Shown one piece after another: positions 53,529 through 63,666 of a DNA stretch of 64,000 bases. Location: assembly GCF_030271165.1 (NCBI RefSeq), contig NZ_JASSZH010000005.1, forward strand, positions 62,001 through 126,000, written 5' to 3'. The position numbers and the translations under genes are program-made. The notes under the pieces are model-generated. The model did no database searches, had not been told where the DNA came from, and worked only from the letters and a program-made list of their open reading frames with translations. Source of the DNA: Psychromicrobium xiongbiense (lineage in GTDB: Bacteria; Actinomycetota; Actinomycetes; Actinomycetales; Micrococcaceae). Every line of letters begins with the position of its first letter. The stretch's first letter is position 1.

Positions 53529-55073
53529 ATGGATGCTCGCCACACCTCAACCGCTGCCACCAACGACTGGTGGTCTGACGCCCCGGAGCTAAGCAGTAGG
53601 CCGCCGCGCGTGCTCAGCATCGCAGGCTCAGATCCCTCCGGCGGCGCCGGAATCCAGGCTGACCTCAAAAGCATCGCCGCGCTCGGCGGCTATGGGATGG
53701 CTGCCATCACCGCACTTACTGCGCAGAATACGCAGGGTGTGCGTGGTATTCAGGTGCCACCGGCGGACTTCCTGCGTCTCCAGTTGGAGACGCTCAGCGC
53801 AGATGTGAGTATCGATGCCGTCAAGATCGGCATGTTGGCCACCGCCGAAGTCGCTGCGCAGATGGGTGGCTGGTTGGCCGGACATCGCCCGGCCGTCGTC
53901 GTTCTCGACCCGGTCATGGTGTCCACCAGCGGGCATCGCCTGCTGGATGCTGAAGCCGAGCAGGCGCTGATTGACCTGCTGCCCTGGGTCGACCTGCTCA
54001 CCCCCAATATTCCGGAGCTTGCGTTGTTACTGGGCGAGCCTGTGGCAACAGGCTGGGAAGCAGCACTCGCGCAGGGGCACAGGCTGGCGCAGCGTTACTC
54101 AGTGTCGGTGGTGGTGAAGGGTGGTCATCTGAGCGCTGCCACTGTGGTGGATGCCCTCGTGACACCTGCTGGTGTGCAGGCCCAGTTCAGTGCTGAGCGG
54201 CTCGACAGCACCTCGACGCACGGTACTGGTTGTTCGCTCTCCGCTGCTCTGGCGACTCTCTACCCACGGCACAGGGACTGGGCTGTTTCGCTGGCCGAGG
54301 CGAAAGACTGGCTGCACGATGCCGTACGGCGCGGTGCAGAACTGGAGGTGGGGAGCGGGCATGGTCCGGTTCATCACTTCCACCGCTGGCAGCCCGAGTC
54401 TGCCACCCGACGCTGGTGGGCTGAGCTGGCGCCCCTGCGTGAGGAGATCGAGGAGCTTCCGTTTCTTCAGGAACTGCGTGAGGGGACACTGAGCCAGGAA
54501 GACTTTGGGTACTACCTGAGGCAGGATGCCCTGTACCTGGGCCAGTACTCACGCGTTCTGGCCCGGGCCAGCGCACTGGCACCGACCGAAGCTGAGCAGG
54601 TGTTCTGGGCTCGCGGAGCCAGTCAGTGCCTGGAAGTGGAATCGGCACTGCACCGGGACTGGCTGGGCACGCACCCGAGCGGCACGGACGCTGATCCAGG
54701 TGCGGTGGGGCCGGTGACGCAGCGTTATGTTGATCACCTTCTGGCCACCACCGGTGCAGGAAGTTACCCTACTCTGGTGGCCGCAGTGCTGCCCTGCTAC
54801 TGGCTCTATGCCTGGATCGGTGAGGCTCTGCTGGATGTGGGTCGCAGGCAGCCGGAGCATCCGTACCGGGTCTGGTTGCAGACCTATGGGGACCCGGACT
54901 TCGCCCAGGCCACCCGGCAGGCGATCGGGATTGTTGATCGGGCAGCTGCTCAGGCCTCGGCCCGCGAGCGGGTGGCGATGCGCTCAGCTTTTATGCTGGC
55001 CAGCCGGTATGAACTGGAATTTTTTGACGCGCCCCGACTCGCCAGAGAAGATGCGTCCCGCATCGTTGCCTAA
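53529..55073 (+). CDS. thiD: bifunctional hydroxymethylpyrimidine (phosphate) kinase / TenA family protein
   Basis: A 514-residue fusion. Residues about 28-285 are ThiD: VLSIAGSDPSGGAGIQADLK, MLATAEVAAQMGGWLAGHRP, VLDPVMVSTSGHRLLD and the P-loop-like STHGTGCSLSAALATLYP. Residues about 295-510 are TenA: GYYLRQDALYLGQYSRVLAR, LPCYWLYAWIGE with the conserved Cys, and RYELEFFDAP with the catalytic Glu. ThiD phosphorylates HMP and HMP-P; TenA salvages degraded thiamin pyrimidines. It is riboswitch-controlled. Its position between rne and rplU interrupts a normally contiguous cluster. Confidence 0.95.
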   Translation: MDARHTSTAATNDWWSDAPELSSRPPRVLSIAGSDPSGGAGIQADLKSIAALGGYGMAAITALTAQNTQGVRGIQVPPADFLRLQLETLSADVSIDAVKIGMLATAEVAAQMGGWLAGHRPAVVVLDPVMVSTSGHRLLDAEAEQALIDLLPWVDLLTPNIPELALLLGEPVATGWEAALAQGHRLAQRYSVSVVVKGGHLSAATVVDALVTPAGVQAQFSAERLDSTSTHGTGCSLSAALATLYPRHRDWAVSLAEAKDWLHDAVRRGAELEVGSGHGPVHHFHRWQPESATRRWWAELAPLREEIEELPFLQELREGTLSQEDFGYYLRQDALYLGQYSRVLARASALAPTEAEQVFWARGASQCLEVESALHRDWLGTHPSGTDADPGAVGPVTQRYVDHLLATTGAGSYPTLVAAVLPCYWLYAWIGEALLDVGRRQPEHPYRVWLQTYGDPDFAQATRQAIGIVDRAAAQASARERVAMRSAFMLASRYELEFFDAPRLAREDASRIVA

Positions 55074-55395
55074 CTACAGGTAAACTAGAACAGCGCGGTT
55101 TCCGTCAGGCGGCGTGCACCTCGTTTTCTGCTGGTGCTGCCTGCCGTTCGGTGATCGTGCATTTGCGGACCACTGGGTCCATAGCGTAGCCTAGTCTGTC
55201 GGTGCATATGCCTGGTGTGGGCCATGTCTTCAAGCGATGCTGTTTCTCCTGGATCCTCCTGGAATACATCATCAGCAAGTCATGTGGTCGCGATCATCGC
55301 GATGGTCCTCGGCGAGTAGCACAACGGATGTTGTCGACGACTGACGACGCCGAACGCAAACGTATGAAGAAACGTCGAGAGAAGTGAGTTCCCCC
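55074..55395. other. 322-bp gap upstream of rplU, probable ribosomal-protein leader
   Basis: No gene is supported. The stretch should hold the rplU-rpmA promoter and leader: TTGCGG (55163-55168) and TAGCCT (55187-55192) are spaced by 18 bases and form a weak candidate. Repeats of TCGCGA near 55288-55302 could fold. A 61-codon open frame (55202-55387) runs through but lacks a ribosome site and family resemblance. Confidence 0.35.
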
Positions 55396-55704
55396 GTGGT
55401 GTACGCGATTGTCCGCGCAAGCGGCCGTCAAGAGAAGGTCTCTGTTGGAGACTTTGTGACCCTGAACCGGGTGGCAGGTGGCGCTGGCAGCACCATCGAG
55501 CTGCCTGCTGTGCTCGTGGTCGACGGTGAGAAGATCACCTCCGACGCAGAGGCCCTGGCCAAGGTGAAGGTCACCGCCGAGATCCTTGAAGATCTCCGCG
55601 GCCCGAAGATCGTCATCCAGAAGTTCAAGAACAAGACCGGGTACAAGAAGCGCCAGGGCCACCGCCAGGCGCTCACCAAGGTCAAAGTCACCTCCATCGC
55701 TTAA
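55396..55704 (+). CDS. rplU: 50S ribosomal protein L21
   Basis: A 102-residue ribosomal protein: [20 protein letters not shown] at the start and [20 protein letters not shown] at the end, both classic for bL21. GTG 55396 is chosen (GTG GTG TAC GCG), since relatives begin MVYAIVR; AGTGAG lies eight bases upstream. It forms an operon with rpmA, 32 bases downstream. Confidence 0.96.
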   Translation: MVYAIVRASGRQEKVSVGDFVTLNRVAGGAGSTIELPAVLVVDGEKITSDAEALAKVKVTAEILEDLRGPKIVIQKFKNKTGYKKRQGHRQALTKVKVTSIA

Positions 55705-55736
55705 GCACGTCGAAGATCTAAGGCAGGTTCAACACC

Positions 55737-56000
55737 ATGGCACATAAAAAGGGAGCGAGTTCCACTCGCAACGGTCGTGACTCGAACGCGCAGCGCCTCG
55801 GCGTCAAGCGTTTCGGCGGTCAGGTTGTTTCCGCAGGCGAGATCATCGTTCGCCAGCGTGGCACCCACTTTCACCCTGGCGCAGGCGTAGGCCGCGGCGG
55901 GGATGACACCCTGTTTGCTCTGCAGGCTGGCGCTGTCGAGTTTGGCACCAAGGGCGGGCGTCGCGTCGTCAATATCGTGACCGAGGCTGTCGCAAGCTAG
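55737..56000 (+). CDS. rpmA: 50S ribosomal protein L27
   Basis: An 87-residue bL27. [20 protein letters not shown] and [20 protein letters not shown] are typical, and [20 protein letters not shown] is the conserved middle. The N-terminal tail reaches the peptidyl transferase centre. It is followed by a strong hairpin that separates it from obgE. Confidence 0.97.
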   Translation: MAHKKGASSTRNGRDSNAQRLGVKRFGGQVVSAGEIIVRQRGTHFHPGAGVGRGGDDTLFALQAGAVEFGTKGGRRVVNIVTEAVAS

Positions 56001-56014
56001 TTTTTACACGCTTT

Positions 56015-56053
56015 CCGGTGGAGCGGGCCGTACGGTCCGCTCCACCGGCGTTT
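56015..56053 (+). terminator. terminator after rpmA
   Basis: CCGGTGGAGCGGGCCG (56015-56030) pairs with CGGTCCGCTCCACCGG (56033-56048) along 16 bp, with one G-T pair, leaving only TA at the tip. CGTTTAAC follows. A TTTTT run also precedes the hairpin. Confidence 0.75.
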
Positions 56054-56157
56054 AACATTGTTCTTGAGCCGAGACTGATACTGCCAGATGGGCAGTGCAT
56101 CCAGCCCGCGTCATCGTTGGTTGACCTGGACCCGGTTCGTTTCTGAAGGAGTGCCCT

Positions 56158-57774
56158 GTGGCCAGTTTTGTGGACCGAGTGGTTTTGTATGTCTCGGGTG
56201 GATCTGGCGGCCACGGCTGTGTTTCGGTCAAGCGGGAGAAGTTCAAGCCGCTCGGCGGCCCCGATGGCGGTAACGGCGGTAACGGCGGGGACGTGATTCT
56301 GCGTGTCTCGGATCAGACCACCACCCTGTTGGACTACCACCATGCGCCCCACCGTCACGCAGGCAACGGCGGCCCGGGCATGGGCGACTGGCGGGGTGGG
56401 AAGCAGGGCGAGACGCTCGTGCTCCCCGTTCCGGAGGGCACCGTGGTGAAGACCCAGAGCGGCGAGGTGATTACGGACATGCTCGGGGTGGGCACTGAGT
56501 ACGTCATCGCTGCCGGCGGTCTGGGTGGTCTGGGCAACGCGGCACTCTCCTCCGCCAAGCGGAAGGCCCCCGGCTTTGCGCTGCTCGGCATCCCCGGTGA
56601 GGTTCGCACCATCGTGCTGGAACTGAAGTCGATTGCTGATATCGCTCTGGTGGGCTTTCCCTCTGCCGGTAAGTCGAGCCTCATTGCTGCACTGAGCGCT
56701 GCGCGACCCAAGATCGCGGACTATCCCTTCACCACGCTGGTGCCCAATCTGGGGGTTGTGGAAGCGGGCGATGTCCGCTTCACGATCGCCGACGTGCCGG
56801 GCCTGATTGAGGGCGCCAGCGAAGGCAGGGGGCTGGGACATCACTTCCTTCGTCACGTGGAACGCTGCGCTGCTCTGGTACACGTGCTCGATTGCGCCAC
56901 GCTGGAATCCGACAGGGATCCGCTGAACGATCTGGCCGTCATCGAGGCTGAGCTGGAGCGCTACGAGGTGGATGCCAGCTACGCCGATGGCGAGGCGGTG
57001 CCGCTCAATCAGCGTCCCCGCCTGGTGGCTCTGAACAAGATCGACACTCCGGATGGCCGCGATATGGCGGAGTTTGTCCGCGCTGACCTGGAGGGGCGTG
57101 GCTACCGAGTCTTCGAGATCTCGGCAGTATCCCATGAGGGACTGCGTCCGCTGGCCTTCGCCATGGCTGAGCTGGTGGCTGAATCCCGCAGAAAGAATGC
57201 CACGGCAGCTGCCGTGGTCAAGCCGCCGGTGCTACGTCCGCGCGCGGTCAACCGCCGGGAGTTCATGATCCGCCCGGAGGAACGCAATCTCGAGCCGTTG
57301 TACCGCGTGCTGGGGGAGAAGCCGGAGCGCTGGGTCAAACAGACCGACTTCACCAATGAGGAAGCCATCGGGTATCTGGCCGATCGGCTCAACCGCCTGG
57401 GCGTCGAAGACGAGCTGTTCAAACTCGGTGCGACCCCGGGGGACACCGTGGTGATCGGCGAGGATGGCGAGCATGCAGTGGTCTTCGACTGGGAGCCCAC
57501 TATGGTGGGCGGCGCCGAGCTCCTGGGCGGTCCTCGCGGCACCGATATCCGTTTTGCCGATCCCACCGACCGGCCGACCCGTGAGCAGAAGCGTCAGGAG
57601 TATCAGGACCGACGCGATGCGAAGGCTGCCGCGCGTGCCGAGCTGGAGTCCGAACGCAAGGCCGGAATCTGGACCGAGTCGGTGTCCGCCCGGCGTGCGG
57701 CCGTTGCGCGTGCCGCAGCACGGGTGGTGGAGAAGGATCAGGACCAGCCGGAGCAGGCCCGCGATGACGACTGA
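56158..57774 (+). CDS. obgE: GTPase ObgE/CgtA
   Basis: A 538-residue essential GTPase in 50S assembly and stress control. The glycine-rich Obg fold covers residues 1-160 ([38 protein letters not shown]). The G domain has P-loop [30 protein letters not shown] and NKID. The OCT domain (about 345-430) is followed by a charged C-terminal extension of about 90 residues, as is usual in actinobacteria. GTG start; AGGAG lies upstream. The last 11 bases overlap proB. Confidence 0.97.
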   Translation: MASFVDRVVLYVSGGSGGHGCVSVKREKFKPLGGPDGGNGGNGGDVILRVSDQTTTLLDYHHAPHRHAGNGGPGMGDWRGGKQGETLVLPVPEGTVVKTQSGEVITDMLGVGTEYVIAAGGLGGLGNAALSSAKRKAPGFALLGIPGEVRTIVLELKSIADIALVGFPSAGKSSLIAALSAARPKIADYPFTTLVPNLGVVEAGDVRFTIADVPGLIEGASEGRGLGHHFLRHVERCAALVHVLDCATLESDRDPLNDLAVIEAELERYEVDASYADGEAVPLNQRPRLVALNKIDTPDGRDMAEFVRADLEGRGYRVFEISAVSHEGLRPLAFAMAELVAESRRKNATAAAVVKPPVLRPRAVNRREFMIRPEERNLEPLYRVLGEKPERWVKQTDFTNEEAIGYLADRLNRLGVEDELFKLGATPGDTVVIGEDGEHAVVFDWEPTMVGGAELLGGPRGTDIRFADPTDRPTREQKRQEYQDRRDAKAAARAELESERKAGIWTESVSARRAAVARAAARVVEKDQDQPEQARDDD

Positions 57775-58927
57775 TGCCCTGGAGCCCACAGACGTGGGCA
57801 CTGTGGTGAATGCGGTTCCCGGCCGTGAGATGCTGGCTACCGCTTCGCGGATTGTGGTCAAAGTGGGTTCCTCGTCGCTGGCCTCGCTGAGTGGCGGGAT
57901 CTCCGACGACGCCTTGCACGCTCTGGCGGACGCCCTGGCGGCGCGGGCCCGGCAGGGTACTGAGCTGATCCTGGTCTCCTCCGGTGCCATCGCCGCCGGA
58001 CTGGCACCGCTGGGCCTGCGGCGTCGACCCAAAGACCTGGCGACCCAGCAATCGGCGGCCAGCGTCGGGCAGGGCTTGCTGATGGCGCGCTACACCGAGG
58101 CTTTTGGCGCGCATGGTGTCACGGTCAGCCAGGTGCTGCTCACTGCTGATGAGCTGACCCGCCGCACGCACTATGCCAATGCGCACCGCGCCATGGAGCG
58201 GCTCCTCCATCTGGGGGTGCTGCCCATCGTCAACGAGAATGACACGGTGGCCACCCATGAGATCCGGTTTGGTGACAACGACCGGCTGGCTGCACTCGTA
58301 GCACATCTGTCCAAAGCCGACGCCATGATCCTGCTCTCTGACGTCGACGCGCTGTACGATGGACCGCCACAGAAGGGCGCCCAGCGCATTCCGCAGATCG
58401 ACCACCCGGAGGAACTCACCGGGCTGGCCATCGGCAGCACCGGTGCGGCAGGCGTCGGCAGCGGGGGGATGGCGAGCAAAGTCCAGGCAGCATCCATCGC
58501 GGCGGGCTTCGGTACGCCGGCGCTGATCACCTCGGCATCGAATGCTACGCGGGCCCTGGCCGGTGAGGATGTTGGCACCTGGTTTGCCCAGCACGGCACC
58601 AGGCGGCCCATCCGACTGCTCTGGCTGGCGCATCTGGCCGGCGTGCACGGCAAGCTGATCCTTGATGACGGCGCGGTCAGAGCGGTCAAAGAACGTCACA
58701 AATCACTGCTGCCCGCCGGGCTGAAAGCGGTGGAGGGCGCCTTTGAAGCGGGCGATGCCGTGGAGCTGGCCGGGCTGGACGGGGTGGCCTTTGCGCGAGG
58801 CCTGGTCAACTATGAATCGGCCGAACTGCCACGAATGCTGGGACGGAAGACTCGTGAACTCGCCGCAGAATTCGGTCGCGAATATCAGCGAGAGGTCGTT
58901 CACGTCGACGACCTGGTGTTGCTCTGA
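57764..58927 (+). CDS. proB: glutamate 5-kinase
   Basis: A 387-residue enzyme making glutamyl 5-phosphate, the first step to proline. The kinase domain reads [60 protein letters not shown], and a PUA domain follows (about 290-375). ATG 57764 overlaps the obgE end by 11 bases, which supports coupling and this start. Activity is commonly inhibited by proline (family knowledge). Confidence 0.96.
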   Translation: MTTDALEPTDVGTVVNAVPGREMLATASRIVVKVGSSSLASLSGGISDDALHALADALAARARQGTELILVSSGAIAAGLAPLGLRRRPKDLATQQSAASVGQGLLMARYTEAFGAHGVTVSQVLLTADELTRRTHYANAHRAMERLLHLGVLPIVNENDTVATHEIRFGDNDRLAALVAHLSKADAMILLSDVDALYDGPPQKGAQRIPQIDHPEELTGLAIGSTGAAGVGSGGMASKVQAASIAAGFGTPALITSASNATRALAGEDVGTWFAQHGTRRPIRLLWLAHLAGVHGKLILDDGAVRAVKERHKSLLPAGLKAVEGAFEAGDAVELAGLDGVAFARGLVNYESAELPRMLGRKTRELAAEFGREYQREVVHVDDLVLL

Positions 58928-58995
58928 ACCGACTGCTGAGATGTTGCGGCCAGGCGGCTGCTTCCACCGGTGGGACTGGCCGGTAGACTTGATCA

Positions 58996-60357
58996 ATGAC
59001 CGTGTTAACCAGCTCCGAGGAGCAGCAGTTCAGCCCCGCAACCGACTCCAGCGCAGATGCTGCGTTGCCGACGGTTGAGCCGAGAGGAGCAGCTGGTGCT
59101 GAGGTGGAGGCCGCGGTACTGGCGATCGCGGACCGCGCGCGCGTGGCCGCCCGGGTGCTGGCCCGTGCCAACCGTTCGCTGAAGGACCGCGCTCTGCTGG
59201 CCATCGCGGAAGGCCTGAAGAGCGCTGAATCCGCCATCCTCGCTGCCAATGCCGAAGATCTGGAGCGTGCACGGAGCCAGGGGACCAGTGCTGCACTGAT
59301 CGACCGGATGAGCGTCGACTCGCCGCGGATCGAGTCATTGGCGGCCGCATTGACGTCTCTGGCGGCGCTTCCCGATCCTGTGGGTACGGTAGTACGTGGC
59401 CAGACGCTGCCCAACGGCCTGCGACTCAGTCAGGTGCGTGTTCCGATGGGGGTTGTTGCTGCCATCTATGAGGCTCGTCCGAACGTCACGGTGGACATCG
59501 TGGGCCTGGCACTCAAAAGTGGCAATGCCGTCATCCTGCGTGGCGGCGGAGCAGTGGCCAGGACCAACGAAGCGTTGCTGACGGCGATCGGCGATGCGCT
59601 GGTCAGTGTCGGCCTGCCTGCCGATGCCGCCCAGAGCGTGGATGCCTATGGCCGTGAGGGTGGCACCGTGCTGATGAAGGCCCGGGGCCGGGTGGATGTC
59701 CTCATTCCACGTGGCGGGCGGGAGCTGATCCAGACGGTGGTCAACAATTCCGTGGTGCCGGTGATCGAAACCGGTGAGGGTAACGTGCATATCTTCATCG
59801 ACGCTTCGGCCGAGGTCGAACCCTCGGTGGAGATCCTGCTCAACGCCAAAACGCAGCGTCCCAGCGTGTGCAATACGGTGGAGACGCTACTGATTCACCG
59901 TGATTCCGTGGCACTTGAATCCGTGCTGAGCGCATTGGCCAGTGCAGGAGTGCGGCTGCATGTGGATGAGCGCGTCATGGCGCGCCTGCCCGAAGGCGTA
60001 GAGGCGACGGCTGTCACCGATGACGACTGGGCGACGGAGTACATGGATCTTGACCTTGCCGTGGGCCTGGTGGATTCGATGGATGAGGCGTTGGAACACA
60101 TTCGCCGCTGGTCCACCGGTCATACCGAAGCCATTCTGTCCAATGACTTGGCGCAGGTGGAGCGGTTCATTGCGGAGATCGACTCCGCCGCGGTGATCGT
60201 CAATGCTTCCACGCGTTTCACCGACGGCGGCGAATTCGGCCTCGGGGCTGAGGTTGGCATCTCCACGCAAAAGCTGCATGCCCGGGGCCCGATGGGCCTG
60301 TCCGAGCTGACCACCACGAAGTGGATTGTCCGCGGCGAAGGCCAAGTTCGCAGCTGA
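58996..60357 (+). CDS. proA: glutamate-5-semialdehyde dehydrogenase (gamma-glutamyl phosphate reductase)
   Basis: A 453-residue NADPH enzyme for the second proline step. [20 protein letters not shown] is the substrate site, the catalytic Cys is in [19 protein letters not shown], and [20 protein letters not shown] closes the family pattern. The N-terminal 40 residues are a variable Ala-rich extension. It lies 68 bases after proB on the same strand. Confidence 0.96.
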   Translation: MTVLTSSEEQQFSPATDSSADAALPTVEPRGAAGAEVEAAVLAIADRARVAARVLARANRSLKDRALLAIAEGLKSAESAILAANAEDLERARSQGTSAALIDRMSVDSPRIESLAAALTSLAALPDPVGTVVRGQTLPNGLRLSQVRVPMGVVAAIYEARPNVTVDIVGLALKSGNAVILRGGGAVARTNEALLTAIGDALVSVGLPADAAQSVDAYGREGGTVLMKARGRVDVLIPRGGRELIQTVVNNSVVPVIETGEGNVHIFIDASAEVEPSVEILLNAKTQRPSVCNTVETLLIHRDSVALESVLSALASAGVRLHVDERVMARLPEGVEATAVTDDDWATEYMDLDLAVGLVDSMDEALEHIRRWSTGHTEAILSNDLAQVERFIAEIDSAAVIVNASTRFTDGGEFGLGAEVGISTQKLHARGPMGLSELTTTKWIVRGEGQVRS

Positions 60358-60414
60358 CCCGCGTAGCATAGGGATGGCGCTGCTGGCGCCGATCATCACG
60401 ATTCAGGGAGAAAG

Positions 60415-60645
60415 ATGCTCAGTCACCTCGCGGTCACCGCTATCACCGCAGCAGCCGAAAGTGAGGCACCGGCGCCCTTGTTCATGCCGTTCTGGATGTT
60501 TGGCGTGGCCATTTTTGCGATCATGTTGCTCTTGCTGTTCATCACGGTCTCCTTCTCCAACGTGGGTAACCGTCACGCGGCGACGGAGGAAGAGCCGGAT
60601 CCGCACCGCCAGCACACCAATAAGCACGACCATTCCCACCACTGA
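60415..60645 (+). CDS. small single-pass membrane protein with His-rich tail
   Basis: A 76-residue protein: a short N-terminal part, one strong membrane helix ([20 protein letters not shown]), then a polar tail ending [22 protein letters not shown] precedes the ATG. Small proteins of this layout occupy the proA-nadD gap in Micrococcaceae and relatives; no function is known. The His-rich end might bind metal. I do not recognise a named family. Confidence 0.7.
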   Translation: MLSHLAVTAITAAAESEAPAPLFMPFWMFGVAIFAIMLLLLFITVSFSNVGNRHAATEEEPDPHRQHTNKHDHSHH

Positions 60646-60685
60646 GCAGGGCGTCATCGTAGGGGAGGGGCTGGTCCGCCCACCG

Positions 60686-61291
60686 ATGGACCGGCGTCTG
60701 CGCCTGGGGGTGATGGGTGGGACCTTCGATCCCATCCATCACGGCCACCTGGTGGCAGCCAGTGAAGTTGCCGCTCGTTTTGAGCTGGATGAAGTGGTGT
60801 TCGTGCCCACCGGCAAGCCCTGGCAGAAGGAACGCTCTCAGGTCAGCCCGGCGGAGGACCGCTATCTGATGACGGTCATCGCCACCGCATCGAACCCGCG
60901 TTTCACGGTGAGCCGGGTCGATATCGACCGTCCCGGACTCACCTACACCATCGATACCCTGCGTGATTTACATCGCACCCGGCCCGAGGCAGATTTATTC
61001 TTCATCACCGGCGCGGACGCTATGGCTCAGATTATGTCGTGGAAAGATAGTGATGAGTTGTGGTCGTTGGCCCATTTTGTGGGAGTCACCCGGCCGGGGC
61101 ACGAGCTTGGCGATGCCGGGCGTCGTGATGTGAGCCTCCTGGAGGTCCCGGCCATGGCGATTTCTTCCACTGATTGCCGCGAGCGAGTGCAGGCTCAACA
61201 GCCTGTGTGGTACCTGGTGCCGGACGGGGTGGTGCAATACATCGCCAAGCATCAACTGTATGTGGAGACGGCCTCGCACCAGGCCGACTAG
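60686..61291 (+). CDS. nadD: nicotinate-nucleotide adenylyltransferase
   Basis: A 201-residue adenylyltransferase making deamido-NAD. The nucleotide site is [20 protein letters not shown] with the (H/T)xGH motif, followed by [13 protein letters not shown] and the C-terminal [10 protein letters not shown], matching the SSTxIR pattern. ATG 60686 is chosen because an in-frame longer start would lie inside the preceding gene; GGGGAGGGG is 15 bases upstream, a rather wide spacing. Confidence 0.95.
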   Translation: MDRRLRLGVMGGTFDPIHHGHLVAASEVAARFELDEVVFVPTGKPWQKERSQVSPAEDRYLMTVIATASNPRFTVSRVDIDRPGLTYTIDTLRDLHRTRPEADLFFITGADAMAQIMSWKDSDELWSLAHFVGVTRPGHELGDAGRRDVSLLEVPAMAISSTDCRERVQAQQPVWYLVPDGVVQYIAKHQLYVETASHQAD

Positions 61292-61309
61292 GAACTGAAA
61301 GAGCAGGTT

Positions 61310-62599
61310 ATGAGTCACGACGTCGGGCGACCACGGAGCCGTAGGGAGTTGCGCCATCTGCCGCCTTCCGAGGCTGCCGCGCGTCCCGAGCAGATTAACT
61401 CAGACCCGCGGGACGCGGCGGCGCAGGTTCCTGCCGAGCCTGCGCTGACCCGCCATGAGCTACGCGCTCAGGAGCGGGCTGTGGTGTCGGAGAACCCCGC
61501 AGAGCCTGAGGTTCCAGCAGAGGCTCCTGAGGCTTCGCCGTCAGATCCGCCTGTTGAGGCCGCCGAACCAGCACAGCGCTCGTCCCAGGTGCGGGCTCGT
61601 AACCGGGCAACATTGCGCGCCTACCGGGAAGCTACTGATGCCGCTCCCACCGAGGCCTCCGCACCTGCAGCGCTGCCCTCCCGTCGGCTGCTGCGCCAGC
61701 AGATGCGCCAGACGGAACAGGCACCGATCACCCGGATCAATCACGTGGTGCCGCCAGCTGCCCTGTCAGTGCCAGCGGCACCCACCGTCCCGCCCAGCGG
61801 TACCTCCGGTCAGCCTGTTGTCCGTCCCGTCGTGCAGGCTGATCCAGCCGTCCAGAATTTCGTCCCCGGAGCTTCCGAGGATCACTCTGAAAGCCTGCAC
61901 CAGGACGCCCTTCACCATGTCGAGACCCTGCCGGGGCACAGCGATCCGCTCGCCGTCGATGTCGAGGTGCTGGCCCAGCAGAAGCAGCTTGCCGAGCGGG
62001 CCGCCATTCTCAACGAGCGGGCTGAGGCTCGTGCCAGGCTGGCCGCTGAAAGTGCTGACAGCCGCAGTACCACGAGTGATCCCACCACGGCTCACAACCT
62101 GGCCATGGTGACCCCTTTGCAGTTCGTCAAGCTTCCCGGCGTGGAAAAGCCGGTTTTGCGCCCACCGGCGACCTCTCATGTCCCCGTGGTCACGAGCACC
62201 ACTCCTCTCGCCGCCAAGCCCATCAAGCCACCGAGTGTCCCGCCGCGCAGTCGGGTGAACTCTTCCTCCCTCATAGCGGAGGATGCCGATGCCTCCGGCG
62301 AAGGGCAGCGTCTGGGGCGTGCCGGTGTGTTGCGCAGAGCTGAGAAGCTGGCCACGAGGTCCCGGCTGGGGGCGCATCCAGCCTTGACCACTCCGGTGGG
62401 AGGAACCGACCCCGAGGCACCCGCAGACAGTTCCCCGGTGCCCGCACGCAGTGCCTCCGGTCTGGATCCGCTGGATGCGAAAACGGCTGGCCTGGATCGG
62501 GTGCAACGCACCCGATACTGGCAGTGGGGCATTGCCCTGGGTGGCTGCGCGGCGCTGATCGCCGGCATCACGATGATTGTGACCACCCTGGCTCGCTGA
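61310..62599 (+). CDS. Pro/Ala-rich protein with C-terminal membrane anchor
   Basis: A 429-residue protein, mostly disordered (Pro, Ala, Glu, Arg, Ser), with short repeated Arg-rich helices (RRELRHLPPSEAAAR, LTRHELRAQERA). One C-terminal membrane helix (WGIALGGCAALIAGITMIV) leaves almost no outside part, as in tail-anchored proteins. No enzymatic motif is seen. It lies between nadD (18 bases) and rsfS in the same direction, and such anchors occur at this position in relatives. The function is unknown. Confidence 0.7.
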   Translation: MSHDVGRPRSRRELRHLPPSEAAARPEQINSDPRDAAAQVPAEPALTRHELRAQERAVVSENPAEPEVPAEAPEASPSDPPVEAAEPAQRSSQVRARNRATLRAYREATDAAPTEASAPAALPSRRLLRQQMRQTEQAPITRINHVVPPAALSVPAAPTVPPSGTSGQPVVRPVVQADPAVQNFVPGASEDHSESLHQDALHHVETLPGHSDPLAVDVEVLAQQKQLAERAAILNERAEARARLAAESADSRSTTSDPTTAHNLAMVTPLQFVKLPGVEKPVLRPPATSHVPVVTSTTPLAAKPIKPPSVPPRSRVNSSSLIAEDADASGEGQRLGRAGVLRRAEKLATRSRLGAHPALTTPVGGTDPEAPADSSPVPARSASGLDPLDAKTAGLDRVQRTRYWQWGIALGGCAALIAGITMIVTTLAR

Positions 62600-62622
62600 G
62601 CCGGGTCAACGAAAGGAATGGC

Positions 62623-63003
62623 GTGAGCGCAACCGAAAGCTCTCTCGCGCTGGCTCGGGCTGCCGCCCGGGCTGCTGCAGATAAACTGGCCGATAACATC
62701 ATGGCACTGGACGTGAGTGAACAACTCCAGATCACGGATATCTTCCTGATCGCCTCCGCGCCCAGTGAGCGCCAGGTGAACGCCATCGTCGATGGGATCG
62801 AGGAAGCGCTCCTGGAACTGGGGCATCGCCCGGTGCGCCGTGAAGGTCGTTCCGAAGGGCGCTGGGTACTACTCGACTATGTTGAGGTCGTGGTGCACGT
62901 CCAGCACGAAGAAGACCGGATCTTCTACTCCCTGGAGCGCCTCTGGAAGGACTGCCCCGTGGTGGACCTTCAGCTGCCGGAACCGGCAGCCGCCCAGGAG
63001 TGA
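62623..63003 (+). CDS. rsfS: ribosome silencing factor RsfS
   Basis: A 126-residue RsfS/YbeB protein that binds L14 and keeps the ribosomal subunits apart in starvation. DVSEQLQITDIFLIASAPSE and EGRSEGRWVLLDYVEVVVHV, followed by EEDRIFYSLERLW, are the family core. GTG 62623 follows GAAAGG. Its stop overlaps the following GTG (GTGA). Confidence 0.95.
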   Translation: MSATESSLALARAAARAAADKLADNIMALDVSEQLQITDIFLIASAPSERQVNAIVDGIEEALLELGHRPVRREGRSEGRWVLLDYVEVVVHVQHEEDRIFYSLERLWKDCPVVDLQLPEPAAAQE

Positions 63004-63635
63004 AGCGGATTCTGTTCTGGCGCCACGGGCAGACTGACTGGAATCAGGCAGCACGTTTTCAGGGCCAGACCGATATTCCGCTCAATGAGGCGGGGCGCCA
63101 GCAAGCGCGTAGTGCAGCGAGGCGGTTGGCCCATCTGGATCCGGAACTGATTCTTGTCTCCGACCTACAGCGTGCCCAGCAGACCGCACAGTTTCTGGCG
63201 GATCTTACCGGCACGGAGCTGAGCTTTGATCCTCGGCTGCGGGAAACCTTCGCCGGAGACTGGGAGGGGCTGCCGTTTGCAGAGATCAACCAGCGCTTTG
63301 TGGAGGACTCGCGTGCCTGGGAAGCCGGGTCGGTGGATGTGCGTGCCGGTGGGGGAGAGAGCCGCCTGGACGTAGCGGAGCGGATGACGCACGCCGTGCA
63401 GGATGCCCTGCCCCGGATCGGTCAGGATGGCCTGCTGGTAGTGACCAGTCACGGCGGGGCGATCCGTGCCGGGATGATGGCGCTACTGGGCGTTCCTCCG
63501 GGTCGGTGGGGAATGGTGTCTGGGCTAAGCAACTGCCATTGGTCGGTGCTGGAGCATCGGCAGGATGAGAGTTGGCAGCTCACCGAGCACAATGCCGGCA
63601 GCCTGCCGGAGATCTCCGCGCTGACCGAAGGCTGA
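63000..63635 (+). CDS. histidine phosphatase family protein
   Basis: A 211-residue phosphatase/mutase-fold enzyme. LFWRHGQTDWNQAARFQGQT contains the phosphohistidine motif RHG, followed by DIPLNEAGRQQARSAARRL; the second catalytic His is in VVTSHGGAIRAGMMALLGVP. In mycobacteria the gene next to rsfS and nadD encodes glucosyl-3-phosphoglycerate phosphatase (GpgP), and the same role is possible here. The GTG start overlaps the rsfS stop by four bases. Confidence 0.9.
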   Translation: MKRILFWRHGQTDWNQAARFQGQTDIPLNEAGRQQARSAARRLAHLDPELILVSDLQRAQQTAQFLADLTGTELSFDPRLRETFAGDWEGLPFAEINQRFVEDSRAWEAGSVDVRAGGGESRLDVAERMTHAVQDALPRIGQDGLLVVTSHGGAIRAGMMALLGVPPGRWGMVSGLSNCHWSVLEHRQDESWQLTEHNAGSLPEISALTEG

Positions 63636-63666
63636 TTTGTTCCTCTGATGTCGGTTCGGCGGCCGT

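Noticed and set aside
55202..55387. 61-codon open frame upstream of rplU
   Set aside because: No ribosome site, odd composition (Cys, Trp, basic tail) and it lies in the expected ribosomal-protein leader.
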